Positions 15,521 through 26,867 of a stretch of 55,931 bases of DNA are shown here, piece after piece; position 1 is the first letter of the stretch, and every line of letters starts with the position of its first letter. Source of the stretch: Hawksworthiomyces lignivorus (taxonomy: Eukaryota; Ascomycota; Sordariomycetes; Ophiostomatales; Ophiostomataceae); contig NTMA01000150.1 of the NCBI GenBank assembly GCA_002917075.1, forward strand, positions 1 to 55,931, written 5' to 3'. The notes beneath the pieces are model-generated. The model did no database searches and was not told the DNA's origin. It saw only the letters and a program-made list of their open reading frames with translations. A program made the position numbers and the translations under genes.

Positions 15521-18500
15521 AGCAATGAACGGCACTGCCCAAATGATGCTCGTAATAAAACCAGAGAATAGAGAACAGAGGGAAAGGAGAAGATCCTTCA
15601 TGTGTGGTTTCTCCACATGGCAAACCAATACCGCCTGGGTGTTGATCTCCCTGTACGTTGTACTTCGAATAGCGATGCGACACCTGCGCCTCTATTTTGC
15701 ATTATCTGTTGGTGATGCTTTATTTCACATTTTCAATTCCCTGCGTCTCGCGCGTTGTTTTTGTTTTGCAAGTTATCGTTGTTACCCAGCTTAGTACGGT
15801 TCCAATGTGGTTCATAATTTCGTCACTCACAATTCAGGCAGCCCTCCGAGTATTATTTGGCCGAGAATGGAGTAGAAACCAAAGAATGGGTAAAATTAAG
15901 GTCACTCTCATTGGTGCCAATGATATGCATTATAGTCTTAGATGCATTATCAAGGTCTTACGTGCAAGCCCATATAGACTCATGTAAGCAGCAATTATCT
16001 GTTTGTTTAACTCTTTGCTACTTACTCCGTACGCAAGAATGCTTTATTCGTTGTTTTATTCATCTACTTACGGTCATGGAAACCAGGCTAGAGAGGCCGG
16101 TCGACTACCGCCGTATGGCATAAACCCGGATTTACATCCTTTTTCTGATGAGTTTTCAATGTTTGCTGCTATAATTTGCAATAATCTTCTTTTGCCTCAA
16201 TAAAGGCTTATCAAAATCCATGCCTAGCTGGTCACTTCACAATGAAAGCCGCATTAAGAGTTGCTTAAGATTTACTTGGCTATGGATAATTCGCCGAGAA
16301 CGTTATTTCTCTGACAGCTGAACTATAAGCATACTCCATATTATTGCTGATCGTGATAACAGAAAACTGGACTGACAAAAGGGAAGTGAGCGGAAGAAGC
16401 GGAACAGGGGAGTATCAGAATTGTGCGGCCGTTGGGCTAGACTAAAGAGAGAGAGCATCGCTGTGAATCCAGTGGGAGAGAGAAGAGACGAAGAGGTGTC
16501 CAATTTCCCCAGACTCTTCTATACTCAAAGTGGCAAAGCTCGCGCAAAACGGTTTGGGCTGGTATGATAAACACAGGCCAGAGGAAGTGAACCATTAGAG
16601 TAGAATATGATGTTTATTTGCTGTATTTACTTTGTCTTTCTCTGATAAAGTACGTCGTATTCTTGCTACGGCCACATTATTTCGCTGTTGACACGGCGCA
16701 CATCTAGAGATTGCAAGATTTTTTTGTAACTTCAAAAAAAAAATCTCCTAGAGAGCCAAGAGCTGTCATGGAGGGAGCATGCTCCGGCCTGCATATACGC
16801 CAATCCTTTTTTTTCTTTGCAGCGACAGCATGTCTCAAAGAAAACATGAAACTCTGGCTCTGCCTCCTCGGAAGGAGATCCGAGAAAATGTGTCCTGAAG
16901 GATGCAGAGAAAAAGGAAGTTGCGGCTCACATGACTTTAGAGAGACAGAGAGAGAACAACAACGGTTACCAATTATGGCAGCACAAACAGAGCGCTATCA
17001 CCACAAGCTAAAGCACAAGTGGGCTGCATCTGCCTCTTCCTTTTCCAGATAAAGTAAATGAAGAAGACAAAAAGCGCGACTCCCATGGTTGGCTGCCAGC
17101 CGGGTTGTCAGCCCAGAAGAGGAGGGGGGACAATAAGCTATCTACCCCGCAAAAGCATCATCGCTCTGTACGCAGTAGTGCGGACAAGGAACAGACATTC
17201 TCACTGTGATACTAGCCCACATGACCTCTTTTTACTCTTTTTGGGTGACGGTCATCGGAAATTGGTGTCTCGAAAAGCAGAGCGTGTGGGTTGCATATGT
17301 CTTTGACTCCGCCAACGGACGACCATCTACCAAATATACTCACTCAGCAATGAGCTAGAGGGCAACCCGGTCAGTCACTGCGCATATGATTTTGCCTCTA
17401 TTTCCTTGGCACCTGGTCCGAAGAGAGAGGCATTTTAACCACGACGTTGAGGTCAAGGTTAGGAAACTAAATAGCCGGCGAAGAGAATGCAACAGATTGG
17501 AGGAGATAATACGCAAGTTCAGCCCAAACTAAAATGTAATAAAATAAGATTCGCACACGGGAAGTGTCGCTAGGAATTACCTAGCAACGGAAGGGGGCAG
17601 CATGCATGCACTCCCCAAGCATACAAGACGGTAGAGAAGAAAAAACACGGGGTGCAGCGTGCAGACGGCCCAAGCAAGAGAAACTGAAAAAGTCCAGAAA
17701 TGGGAGGAAAAGACTACGAGGGAAGAGAGACAACCTAAAACAGAAAACCACCGCAGTAAAAATTACGGTGCAGAAACAGAAACAATCCAGCAACGGATAC
17801 TGCAGAAAGAATATGCAGAGGCGGCTGGCAGCTGCAGAGCGGGACAGCAGAGAAAAGTGCGACGAAAGGGCAAAAAAAAGCATGCAAAGGCGGCAAAAAA
17901 TGGATGCACATACGGAACGAATACAGGTGTGCGCATTAGGACACCAAGGCCTTCGTTGTTGCTGCAGACACCGGTCAAGAATAATGTACATACGGCATGT
18001 AAGACGGTGTACACAAAAAAAGTAGGTGGCAGTCTTTTTCAGATTTTCTGTCACTTTTTCTCATTTTCACATCTTCCTCTTTCGTCAACGACGAGACCAC
18101 GGGACGGCTCGATGGGTCACGTCGGAGAAGGTGGAGCACATATGTGTCAAGCCACTAAATTACGGAAGAGTGGACAAAAAAAGAGGGAAGCAAGTTCGCA
18201 GCTCTAGTAATAATATGTGAGGCCTTACGGTGTAAACTCTTAAGCTAGCAACATTTGTAGATCACCTCTCACCGCCTTCCACTATGCCACCAGGCAGTTG
18301 TCCATTTACGGTACGATTCAAGGAAAGAAGGCCCTACGGATTACATACCCTAGACCTAGCCTCATGCTACGGTATTACACTAGGCCAGCCATTAACCAGG
18401 CTTTCAAAACGCAGTAAAAACCGATGCTTCAAGGACCCTTGCAAAATTTACATAGCCCCGTGGCTTGGTGGAATCTGTGAGTGCTGTCGACTTTTTCCAT

Positions 18501-20288
18501 GATCATCCAGCTTTTGGTTTCAATTTTTGGTTGCATGGGCCATGAGAGAGAAGGCCAAGAAACGCTGAGGTCAAGGCAGAGGTCCTTGTCTTGTCCTTGT
18601 ATTTTCTTCCAAATTTGGCTGTCTTTATGCGCATCAGTTTCCCAGCCTCGCACCATGCCTCACAGCAGCCACATGCCCTTCCCTTTTACCCTCATGCTGG
18701 CCTCGTTTTATGGATCAAAGGCGGGGTGCATGACAACTGTCTTCTCCTTTTCATCATTTTGATTTGCAGGAGGGGCGGCTCACGATGTGAGGTAGTTGAT
18801 GCATCTTCTCTGCTCAAGAGTTGTTGCCTTCTCTATTTTGGTGCCCTGTGTGGGGTAAAGCAGGCATCGGTGTGCATGGCTGCGACCACGGCTGGTGTTG
18901 CGCCCTCTGCTTTCGTTGCCATTTTCATACACTGATTACTTCGCTGGTCCTGGCAGTGTCTCAGCGAGTTTACCTACTTTTGCGGGGGATGCAGGTGCGG
19001 TTCATTAGCGCTCTGTTGCAGTCTCCACGACCAGACTTGAGGGCCACACACCCTCTTTAGTGGGATCCTTTAAAGTCGCAGGGCCAGGCCAAACTAACTT
19101 GAAAAAAGAGACACCTGAAAAGCTAGGACGTTGGTAGTGAGAGGCACTCAAGATTACGGGAGTCCTGTTTGCCTAAGCCAACAGCTTCTGTTGATAAATA
19201 GACATATCTCGGTTGCTAGGGGCAAATATCAACAATCTATTCGTGAGCATGTTCAAGAAGCCTGACCACTATATATTCCGTCTGGGGATATCAAATGACA
19301 ATATCCGCTCCTGTTTGGATAAAAGCACTGTCGCAGACAGAGTGCAACAGGTCTGAAAACACGCCCTGTAAAGCGCTGGAGTTTGACCTCCAGCTTTTCG
19401 AAGGCCCGGAGACTGCTGCCCAGGATTCTGCAGCACGGCAGAGCAAGAGCGTCCGTGCGCCAGAAACGGGCTGCGATGGCGACACTGCACAAGGGCGGGA
19501 ACTACAGGACTAGCCAATGAATACGCACCAGGTTGAGAGGGAATGCGATTCTTTGTTGTCAGTAGATTGCGGAGGACTCCACTGTATTATCTGCAGGTTT
19601 TGTCTCCTCTCTAATCGATGCAGCGAGTGCTCAGACAATTGATCTACTCGTCTCTCCTCGGCGGGGATCGCGAAGAAAGGGAAGAATAAAACGACGGCCA
19701 GAGGGGAGCCCGAACAGGATGTAAATGGGCAGAGCACTACGAAGTAAAGAAGAAAGAAAAGCTTCGCTTGTCTGCAAGTCAGATAAATATTGCAAGACAA
19801 AACTGTTGCTGCAGGGGTTCCCATAATATGCATTTGCCCGTTTTGTCTCAAAAGAGCAGAATGACGAGTTTGGAGCAATTAGAGGGCGCCAAACAGCACC
19901 TATAGGAGGAGTAGTATACTTACAACACATCGTAGTGTGTGCGAGTACGGCGAAGGCTCTTCTATCATCACTCCACATGCCGGAGCTGCTCCTTCCTTTG
20001 ATCCTTCGTCTTTCTTTTCACCATTTTCTCTGCTTCTTCATTCGCTACGTGATTCTTTGCATTGTGTGCATTGTTTCCCTGTTTCTTTCCTTTTTGGTGC
20101 TGATGTGCGGCCACATGGCTTTTCGAACGATTTTTTTTAGCCAAAAGTAGACACGATCAGCGGTATTCTAGCCTCCTTCCGTGGAAATCTTCGAGCACCT
20201 TCCTCCGGATCACGCTCAAGTATTCCGCAAAACCAGTAGCGCAAATTACCTGAGACAGGCCGTGGAGGGGGTTAGGTTACGCTTTCCC

Positions 20289-20309
20289 TCTTCGGCGCGC
20301 CTCCGAAGA
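20289..20309. repeat. Short GC-rich hairpin
   Basis: TCTTCGG and CCGAAGA form a perfect 7-bp stem around a 7-base loop (CGCGCCT). It is isolated and no gene ends nearby, so a terminator role is not supported. Confidence 0.5.
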
Positions 20310-22532
20310 AGGACAGAGAAGAGACACGCCGGCATAGCTGCCAGGTAGGTAGGCACGGGCCTATGTAATCAGTTCTCACCCGCACCTTCCATCTGTTCTT
20401 CCAGAACCTGTCAAACTATTATTATGCAGTGACGGTTTGCAGTCAATTTCCCTCTCTATCACGTGAGGTCTGTCGCGACCGTTCATATGCTATTAGTCTC
20501 CTTATTTTGGGTTTCAATCTTCAGCATTTTGACATTTCATATTGCTGGTCTTTCGCGGCTACGCCAGCGGTAGCGTCAATTTCGCAAAGCTGGTGAGGAA
20601 ACAAACCTTTCCGGTGCTTCTTCGATCCACCAGCTCGTTATCTGTTCATCTTCTCGATTACTCTCTTCTCCGGTTCCCAATGCGTTCTCTTCGTCTGGGA
20701 ATCCACTTCTAGCGCTTAGGCGTCACTTGCTCGCGGAGCGTCCTCTCCTCACATGCCATCTATCGTGTTTGTCCATGACTAGTGGCTGAGGAGTTCATGT
20801 ATGCGACTCATTTGCGAACAAACACTTTTCCTGCATGCAATGCTTTCTTGCCACTCTCCAACCCCTCCGTTGCACTCTCGCCCGCTCATGTGCACGCAAT
20901 GGCGTCCTCCCGTCTGATGCCGTTCCTTTGTTGGGCTGAGTTTGGTTCTCTATGCCTTCCTCTTTACCTATTTCTGCTTTTACTTCTCGGAATAAATCAA
21001 GCAAGCTTAAAAGACAAATGAAAAGATGGGAGATGGGGAGCCATATCGGAGCGAAGGGTTCCTTTGGATGCACAACGTTGCAGCCAACAATGCACAAAAT
21101 GTCGTCTAGACCTGCCTCTTTTTTTTTTCTATTTTTGAGCGAACCTTGTTTTCGCCTCTCTTCTTTCTCACCTTCCCTCTCCTCATTCAAATTTTCCTTC
21201 TCCGCCTGTTCATGGTCCTTTCATCCAAACTCTCCACATCCCTGGTCGATGCGGGGAGACGGAAGGCCACAGACATTTGACCTAGCCTCGCCTCTGTCTC
21301 CTCTCTCTTTCCTATGTACTTTGCTTGTCTTACATCCGCGTCTTACCCAATCGCCTTTGCTTTACAGGCTATGCGCCCTGCCTTTTGATAACCCACTCTC
21401 TCAAGCAATTAGCGTACCATTCCCTCTGTTCTGACGGGCAAGAAGGAATCAAAGCGACCCACAAGAACTGCCAACAACTCTTCGTCTTCTCCAGCCATTT
21501 TTTTGAGAAGCCCATCAACTACTCTACGGTTCGTCAAAGTTGGAAAGAAGATTTGACGACGCGCAGTGTAAAGAAACAACCTATACGCACACCTGACAGC
21601 CGGCCTAGCACGCCTTTCGTGCTTTGAATGCCCAACCAGACACCGCTTACCCCTGTTCAGACGCGAGGCGATGCTGCAGAGCACTGACGCCCTCCCGCTC
21701 TTGCATAAACAGTCTACGTTCGCTGTGCATCGCTATTCGTATCTCACATTATCGTGCGCTGCGAATCTCTCAGCGGTCCTCAAGATTCGGCCTAGTGTGC
21801 TGTCTTCAGCCCCACAGACCAGAGCAAAAACGATGTATCTCACCGTACGGCAACTCCGTGGCGCATGGCTTGTTTCTGCCCTGTCAATTTGCGCTGCCTT
21901 TGGGACCAATTCAGCAATTACTGACATTAACGATTCCGGCTAGCCTACTAAAGAAAGCGACGTTGACAAGAATTTGCTTGAGATGTCCAGCCCACTTCGC
22001 AGAGCCATTTTATGCCCTGACAGGTATCCGCACTCGATGTAGTCATGACATGCTTGCAGCGCTTCGTACAGAAAACACACAGACGGGCAAACTGTGATGC
22101 ATCATTTGCAGATGGCAGACAATTATGATTGTGTTTTTTTTTTTTTGTAACATTTCTCCAGTTTGCCAAGACCGTAAAAAGGCAAAAGGTTCGCTTTTAG
22201 GACAAAGGTGGAAGGAATAAGCTTAGAAAGGAAATAGGTCGGTTGCATTGCTACGGCCATTCTTTGCTTCTTCAAGCAAACTGACCTTGGTGTCCTCGAT
22301 GGATGCGGGGCGAAGCAAATATCCAACGAAGCCATAAAACAGAGACAAAAGCCAAAGCTTCTAAAAACAAATGGGCGAAATTTTATAGTAACGAAGACAA
22401 AAGCTACGGCAAACTAGCGAAGGGACAGCAGAATGCTCTTTGGAAAGCCGTTTTGTGTCACTTTCCCCAGGCTTTCTCGCCTTCCCGCTTAATCCCGTGT
22501 CTATCTGTGCCTTCTCCGCAAGAGACGGCACA

Positions 22533-23123
22533 ATGACAAAGAGGCCCGGACCTTTCGGTTCAGAAGAGACGGTCCGCATCTTTGACTGGCGGGGGAAGCC
22601 GACCGATCTGAATTTTGAGCCGTCTGTGTCTGTGGTCTTGATAGAGGAGAACAAGGTCCGCTATGACTACCCAAGGAAATTGCCAAAAAGAGACGGCGAC
22701 TCACCCCAAATTGGCAACCCCTCTTTCAACACAAGTTCCTTGCATTCGCCATCTAAATGCCTGTGCACTGTAAGCGTAGTTATATCCTGTTCTCTGCGTA
22801 GTTCTAGCTATGCGGAAGTTTCGTTGGAGCGTCGTGTAGGTCTTGGTCTTCATGTGACAGGGTCCGAGTTTTTCGCCTTCTTCATCATCGTACGCCGCCA
22901 CAGCAGCCACCATCGCTCATCAGTGCTGCGAGTAATCCCCGGGACACATTCGGTTCCGCGAACGGCCCTTCTAGCTTTTTTCTTGTTGCTCTTTATCAAT
23001 TTTTTTCTGGTCACACTCGATTTCTTTTCTGCACGTCTAGCCGTCCCCCCCACACCCCTTTCTCAAAGCACACCGCCTAGCAACGTGGAGGTTCAATTGC
23101 CCTTGTGTCCAGTGTGGGTATGA
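22533..23123 (+). CDS. Unsupported ATG-initiated open frame, 196 codons
   Basis: One of the longest ATG-started open frames inside the gene-free region. The first 60 residues look protein-like (Arg, Asp, Trp, Val mixed), followed by Ser-rich sequence and a Leu/Phe-rich hydrophobic stretch near residues 150-170. I recognise no family. The hydrophobic part coincides with T-rich DNA and may be fortuitous. No flanking introns or promoter elements stand out. I list it only so it can be tested against transcripts; most likely it is not a gene. Confidence 0.12.
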   Translation: MTKRPGPFGSEETVRIFDWRGKPTDLNFEPSVSVVLIEENKVRYDYPRKLPKRDGDSPQIGNPSFNTSSLHSPSKCLCTVSVVISCSLRSSSYAEVSLERRVGLGLHVTGSEFFAFFIIVRRHSSHHRSSVLRVIPGTHSVPRTALLAFFLLLFINFFLVTLDFFSARLAVPPTPLSQSTPPSNVEVQLPLCPVWV

Positions 23124-24726
23124 ATATGTACTTGCACCGCTCTCGTACGAATAAGAATCGAGGAATCTGAAACGGTGTCGAAACCTCCTTTCAACTAAGA
23201 GATTGTGTGCCAAGACAACTCTTTTTCTTCTTCTTTTCTTTTTATTTTAAAAAAATTATTATTTCCCCCCCTCGCGCCAATAGCATATGCTGGTGCGATA
23301 GTAGCGAAAAATGGAAGTATACTTTATTCATCGCATGCACTCTTCACACCGGCTTCCCCTCCTTCCGATAAGATATGTGTCCTTGTATTGTTCAAGGAGG
23401 CCGGCTGTGATACTTTCCACTGTTAATTTTCCGCTCCTTGCTCCTTTTTTCTACTCCCGACCCTGCCGCCAGAAGCAGAGGTGTTGACTGGTGATGGATT
23501 CCCTTTTCTATGCTTCTCTTTCCCGTCTCTGCATGCCGGTGTAACACATGTAAAAAGAGATGTCTTCCATCTTATAGCTTTTCGCAATTGCTACCACCCT
23601 TTCTTCGTCTTGCCCAATGTGGAAGCCCACCAGCAAAGCTTTACCTCCTTTGAGTGGGATGCAGGCAATGTTGAACCGCTCTGCCTATTGTAACACCAAC
23701 CAGTCGGACAATTTGTTTGACCATTTTTGCTTATTATCTGTTTCTATTTTGTGAAAAATGGTGCTTGCACGAATCTTGGATTGTCATTACGTGCAGAAGC
23801 AACCAATGGTTTGGACTTCAGGTGCAGGACCAATTAGTAGACCTCCCAGTTCGGACAATATCCCTTCTTCTTTGCTTCTTCTCCTCTAATCAGTGTACAG
23901 GACTGTTGAGATGATCTACAAAGTATTATTCTAGACCCGTGGAAATAAAAATGAAAATTGGTTAGCTCTTTGACCTCCTATCCTCGTTGGTCCTGTCCTC
24001 CCCTCCCTCCTCCTTTGATGTTCTACGTCGTTGTTTGCACGGAACGGTTATCACATCCTTGCGGCCACGCGGCCACACGTTCTTTGACAACAATGCACAA
24101 AGAAGGGACAGAAATAGCTACAAGATGAGTTGAGAGGAAGGTTTGATGTATAAGCACCGCATAATCATTAATAATGACGATGCATTATAGGGGGGAGACT
24201 TTCGTTTCGCTTCGGTTCTGAAGAAGAGATGGGATCCTGGAGTGCATCGAAAGTCTGGGGTAAGGCAGGACAAATAAAATGAATTGAAAGATATCGGTCC
24301 AAGTAAACAAGGAAAACTCTTGTTTGCTCTGTCTCGGAAAACGCGGGATGCGAACAGCGCACAGTCTTTGGGAATATATTTATGGTGTAGTTTTCCTGTC
24401 ATTGATACGCAGACCAGTCCCTACCTTAGGATTTAACAGACAATTAGAATGAAGTTTAGCTTGACCATAGCCATCACCAATGCCCTCTCACAGGTCATTT
24501 TTCTTGGCCTGGAACCAGTGAAGAACCATACGCTATCAATTTATGAAATATTCCCAAGTCTTAACCTTCAGCGCACACATGCTGGAGAGAACGGCCATTA
24601 AGAAATCTGGTGTCAAGATTTGCAAGTCAAAAAAAATCAATAAAAACCTTTTTTTTTCTTCAAAAATCAAAACATGAGAGTTGCTGTGCAGGGAACCGTG
24701 CCACAGCAATGGCGTGCATCAGGTAC

Positions 24727-24747
24727 AAAAAAAAAGTACTTTTTTTT
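24727..24747. repeat. A-tract/T-tract palindrome centred on GTAC
   Basis: Nine A, then GTAC, whose final C is followed by eight T. The inner 20 bases are perfectly self-complementary and could form a cruciform. Other A and T runs lie just upstream (24632-24660). Confidence 0.7.
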
Positions 24748-25006
24748 CCGTAAAGCCCATCGCAATCTGCAATAGCGGGGTTCAGAGCACAGAGCACCTA
24801 CAGAACACAGCACTACTGCAGCGCAAACCGGCAGCGAAGGCAAAGGCGGCAGGGGAGGAAGGTTGCGGGCATTATTGAGGACAACACAGCTGCAGAACCA
24901 GAAGTATACAGTAGGTTACGATAGTGGTGCGGCTTGACCTACATGAAGGGAAAAGAGGCGCAAGGACATTTCGTAGAATAAATCTTAAATAAGAAAAGGC
25001 CATCTT

Positions 25007-25018
25007 GCGCGCGCGCGC
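25007..25018. repeat. (GC)6 dinucleotide run
   Basis: Six GC repeats, the only such run in the window. It is flanked about 70 bp apart by two similar 17-mers (24969-24985 and 25040-25056) that differ at three transition positions. Confidence 0.6.
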
Positions 25019-25344
25019 CAGCTAAATGAGCATTAGCCCTTTGTAGAATGAATCTACATCCCATCCCGGCTGCGGATCACTCTCCGGAGGTGAAAGGGGT
25101 GAGGGCAAAGCGGACAAGAAAAAGACCGAAGATAGCTGCAGCGGCACCTACCTGCAGTGCGCCTGTAATCTGCAGAGAGAATGCTCCATTGGGCAAGCTT
25201 TGATGCTGGTGCTGCTGATCGCGCTTGTCATCGTCGAAATAATACCTCGCAGTGTGGCAACGCAGATAGGATAAAGGGAGAGAACCTTGCAGTTCCACCC
25301 AACCGCAAGGCTTTCAGAAATGCAGGTACAATAGATATGAATTT

Positions 25345-25363
25345 AAAAAAAAAAAAAAAAAAA
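25345..25363. repeat. A19 homopolymer
   Basis: Nineteen consecutive A within gene-free DNA. There is no adjacent retroelement coding sequence, so a retroposed poly(A) tail is not supported. Confidence 0.7.
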
Positions 25364-26519
25364 TCATCGAATGTAAACAGCCGTCTCTCATCTGAGGTCC
25401 TCTGGCAAAGGCTGATTTTTCAAACAACATTCTGCCGTATAAGAGCCTCTTCCCTCAGCGCCGTGCTCTTGGACAGCCCGCTCTTGTTGGCTTTCCTCCC
25501 GTTTTTTGCCGCTGACTACCGGCTTCCGCTCTTTTCTGTCTCTCCAGTCTCCCGGATACTCCGGCCATATTCTGACTGAGGGAACACGGGACCGGTATAT
25601 TTGTCCTGCGTACATACCTTCGAATCATCCTCGTATACTAACCTTGCAGACGGCTCAGAGACCGGCGTGGTCCAATTGCACATACGGACTCCTTCCATTA
25701 TATTTAGTATACATACGCAGAATACTAGTACAGCGTACGCTACGACCACACTCGAACCGACCTCGTTTGTGAGCCGAAGGCCAGGGGGGTTGGAGGGATG
25801 ATGCTCGATGCAACCCACCCAACACGGTCAAGCGTTTTGGAACTAAACCAGGGTTCTGCCTCTGGCCTATTTGCGCACGGCCGCTGCGCATCTGTAAAAT
25901 AACTACGAATACGGAGGAGCAGAGGAAGGGGTTTTTTTTAAAAGGAAAAAAAAAATCAAAAAGGGCTGCCTGAACAGATAGATGGGTGGGTGTGCCCCAC
26001 ACCGCTGAGGAACTGCTTCAAGGGTCAGGGGTTGGGAAAGGGTTGATCGATTACGCATGTTTTTGCTAGCTCGAATACACACTGGCACCGTACAGTACGT
26101 GGAATCTGTTGAAAGATACACGCTGTAATTTAATGACAGCAACGTCGATTGGGTAAGACACAATAACCCGCCTGTATGTAGAAGTGATTTTCTCGTCACA
26201 CCGCTGCCCTTCTTCCGATGAGCCCTTTTTCTTCCCTCCCGACATGTTCTTTACGCGTTACAGAAGCACACGTACAGAAAGCTATACTTCTAGATAGAGT
26301 TCCTGAATGAAGAGAAAACACTGTCTGCTCTAATCAATGCAAAGAGGTAGCGGTAGTTTACTGGGTCCACAATTATTCACGGAGCAGGCATGATTACGGA
26401 GATGTCGTGGAGAGACTCTAGGGGCATGATGGCTAAAGAGATGAAAGATTGGCTACAATTATCTCGTGGATGGGAGATGCCCTCTGGGTTTGGTGTGTTC
26501 GTAACAAGACAATACGGAA

Positions 26520-26867
26520 TACGGAGTATATACTTCCTATTTTCAAGCTCACCAACATCACTGCATAAGACGTATGCGCCGCACACCGACAAACACCCTA
26601 TCACATTTCCTACGTTTGGTGCTTTTGAAAGACAACCTTAGCTGGACTCAAACTGCTATCCTTTTCCCTAAATAGCAGAAATAAGACATATATTGCCAGG
26701 CCATCCTTATTTCTAGACTTGCTACCCAGCCCCTCAACCTCACGCGCAGAGGCTCTGCCTGTCATGTTCCAACAAATTTAGAACTTCTTCCCCTCATTTT
26801 CCGGTTACGGTGTTTTCCTATCATTTACAGTATACTACGTATGTCGTAGATATCTGTATACTCCGTA
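26520..26867. repeat. Oppositely oriented pair of TACTCCGTA motifs
   Basis: TACGGAGTA at 26520-26528 and TACTCCGTA at 26859-26867 are exact inverse complements about 340 bp apart. Both sit next to TATA-like dinucleotide runs. The pair could mark the ends of a short element, but the sequence between them shows no further inverted arms that I can see. Confidence 0.4.

Larger units (their letters stand above)
11231..18250. other. Gene-free region of alternating base skew
   Basis: No gene is supported. The plus strand is C/T-rich at about 11.23-11.52 and 14.3-15.8 kb, and A/G-rich at about 12.8-13.4, 16.3-17.05 and 17.6-18.2 kb. Three exact copies of the 9-mer TACTCCGTA lie here (14358, 14410, 16023). 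The longest open frame, on the plus strand ending at 18207, begins at GTG and is Lys/Glu/Arg-rich because the DNA is purine-rich. Confidence 0.5.

Noticed and set aside
24969..25056. Two similar 17-mers flanking a GC run
   Set aside because: Only 14 of 17 bases match and the arms are short; chance is likely, and no transposon features are present.
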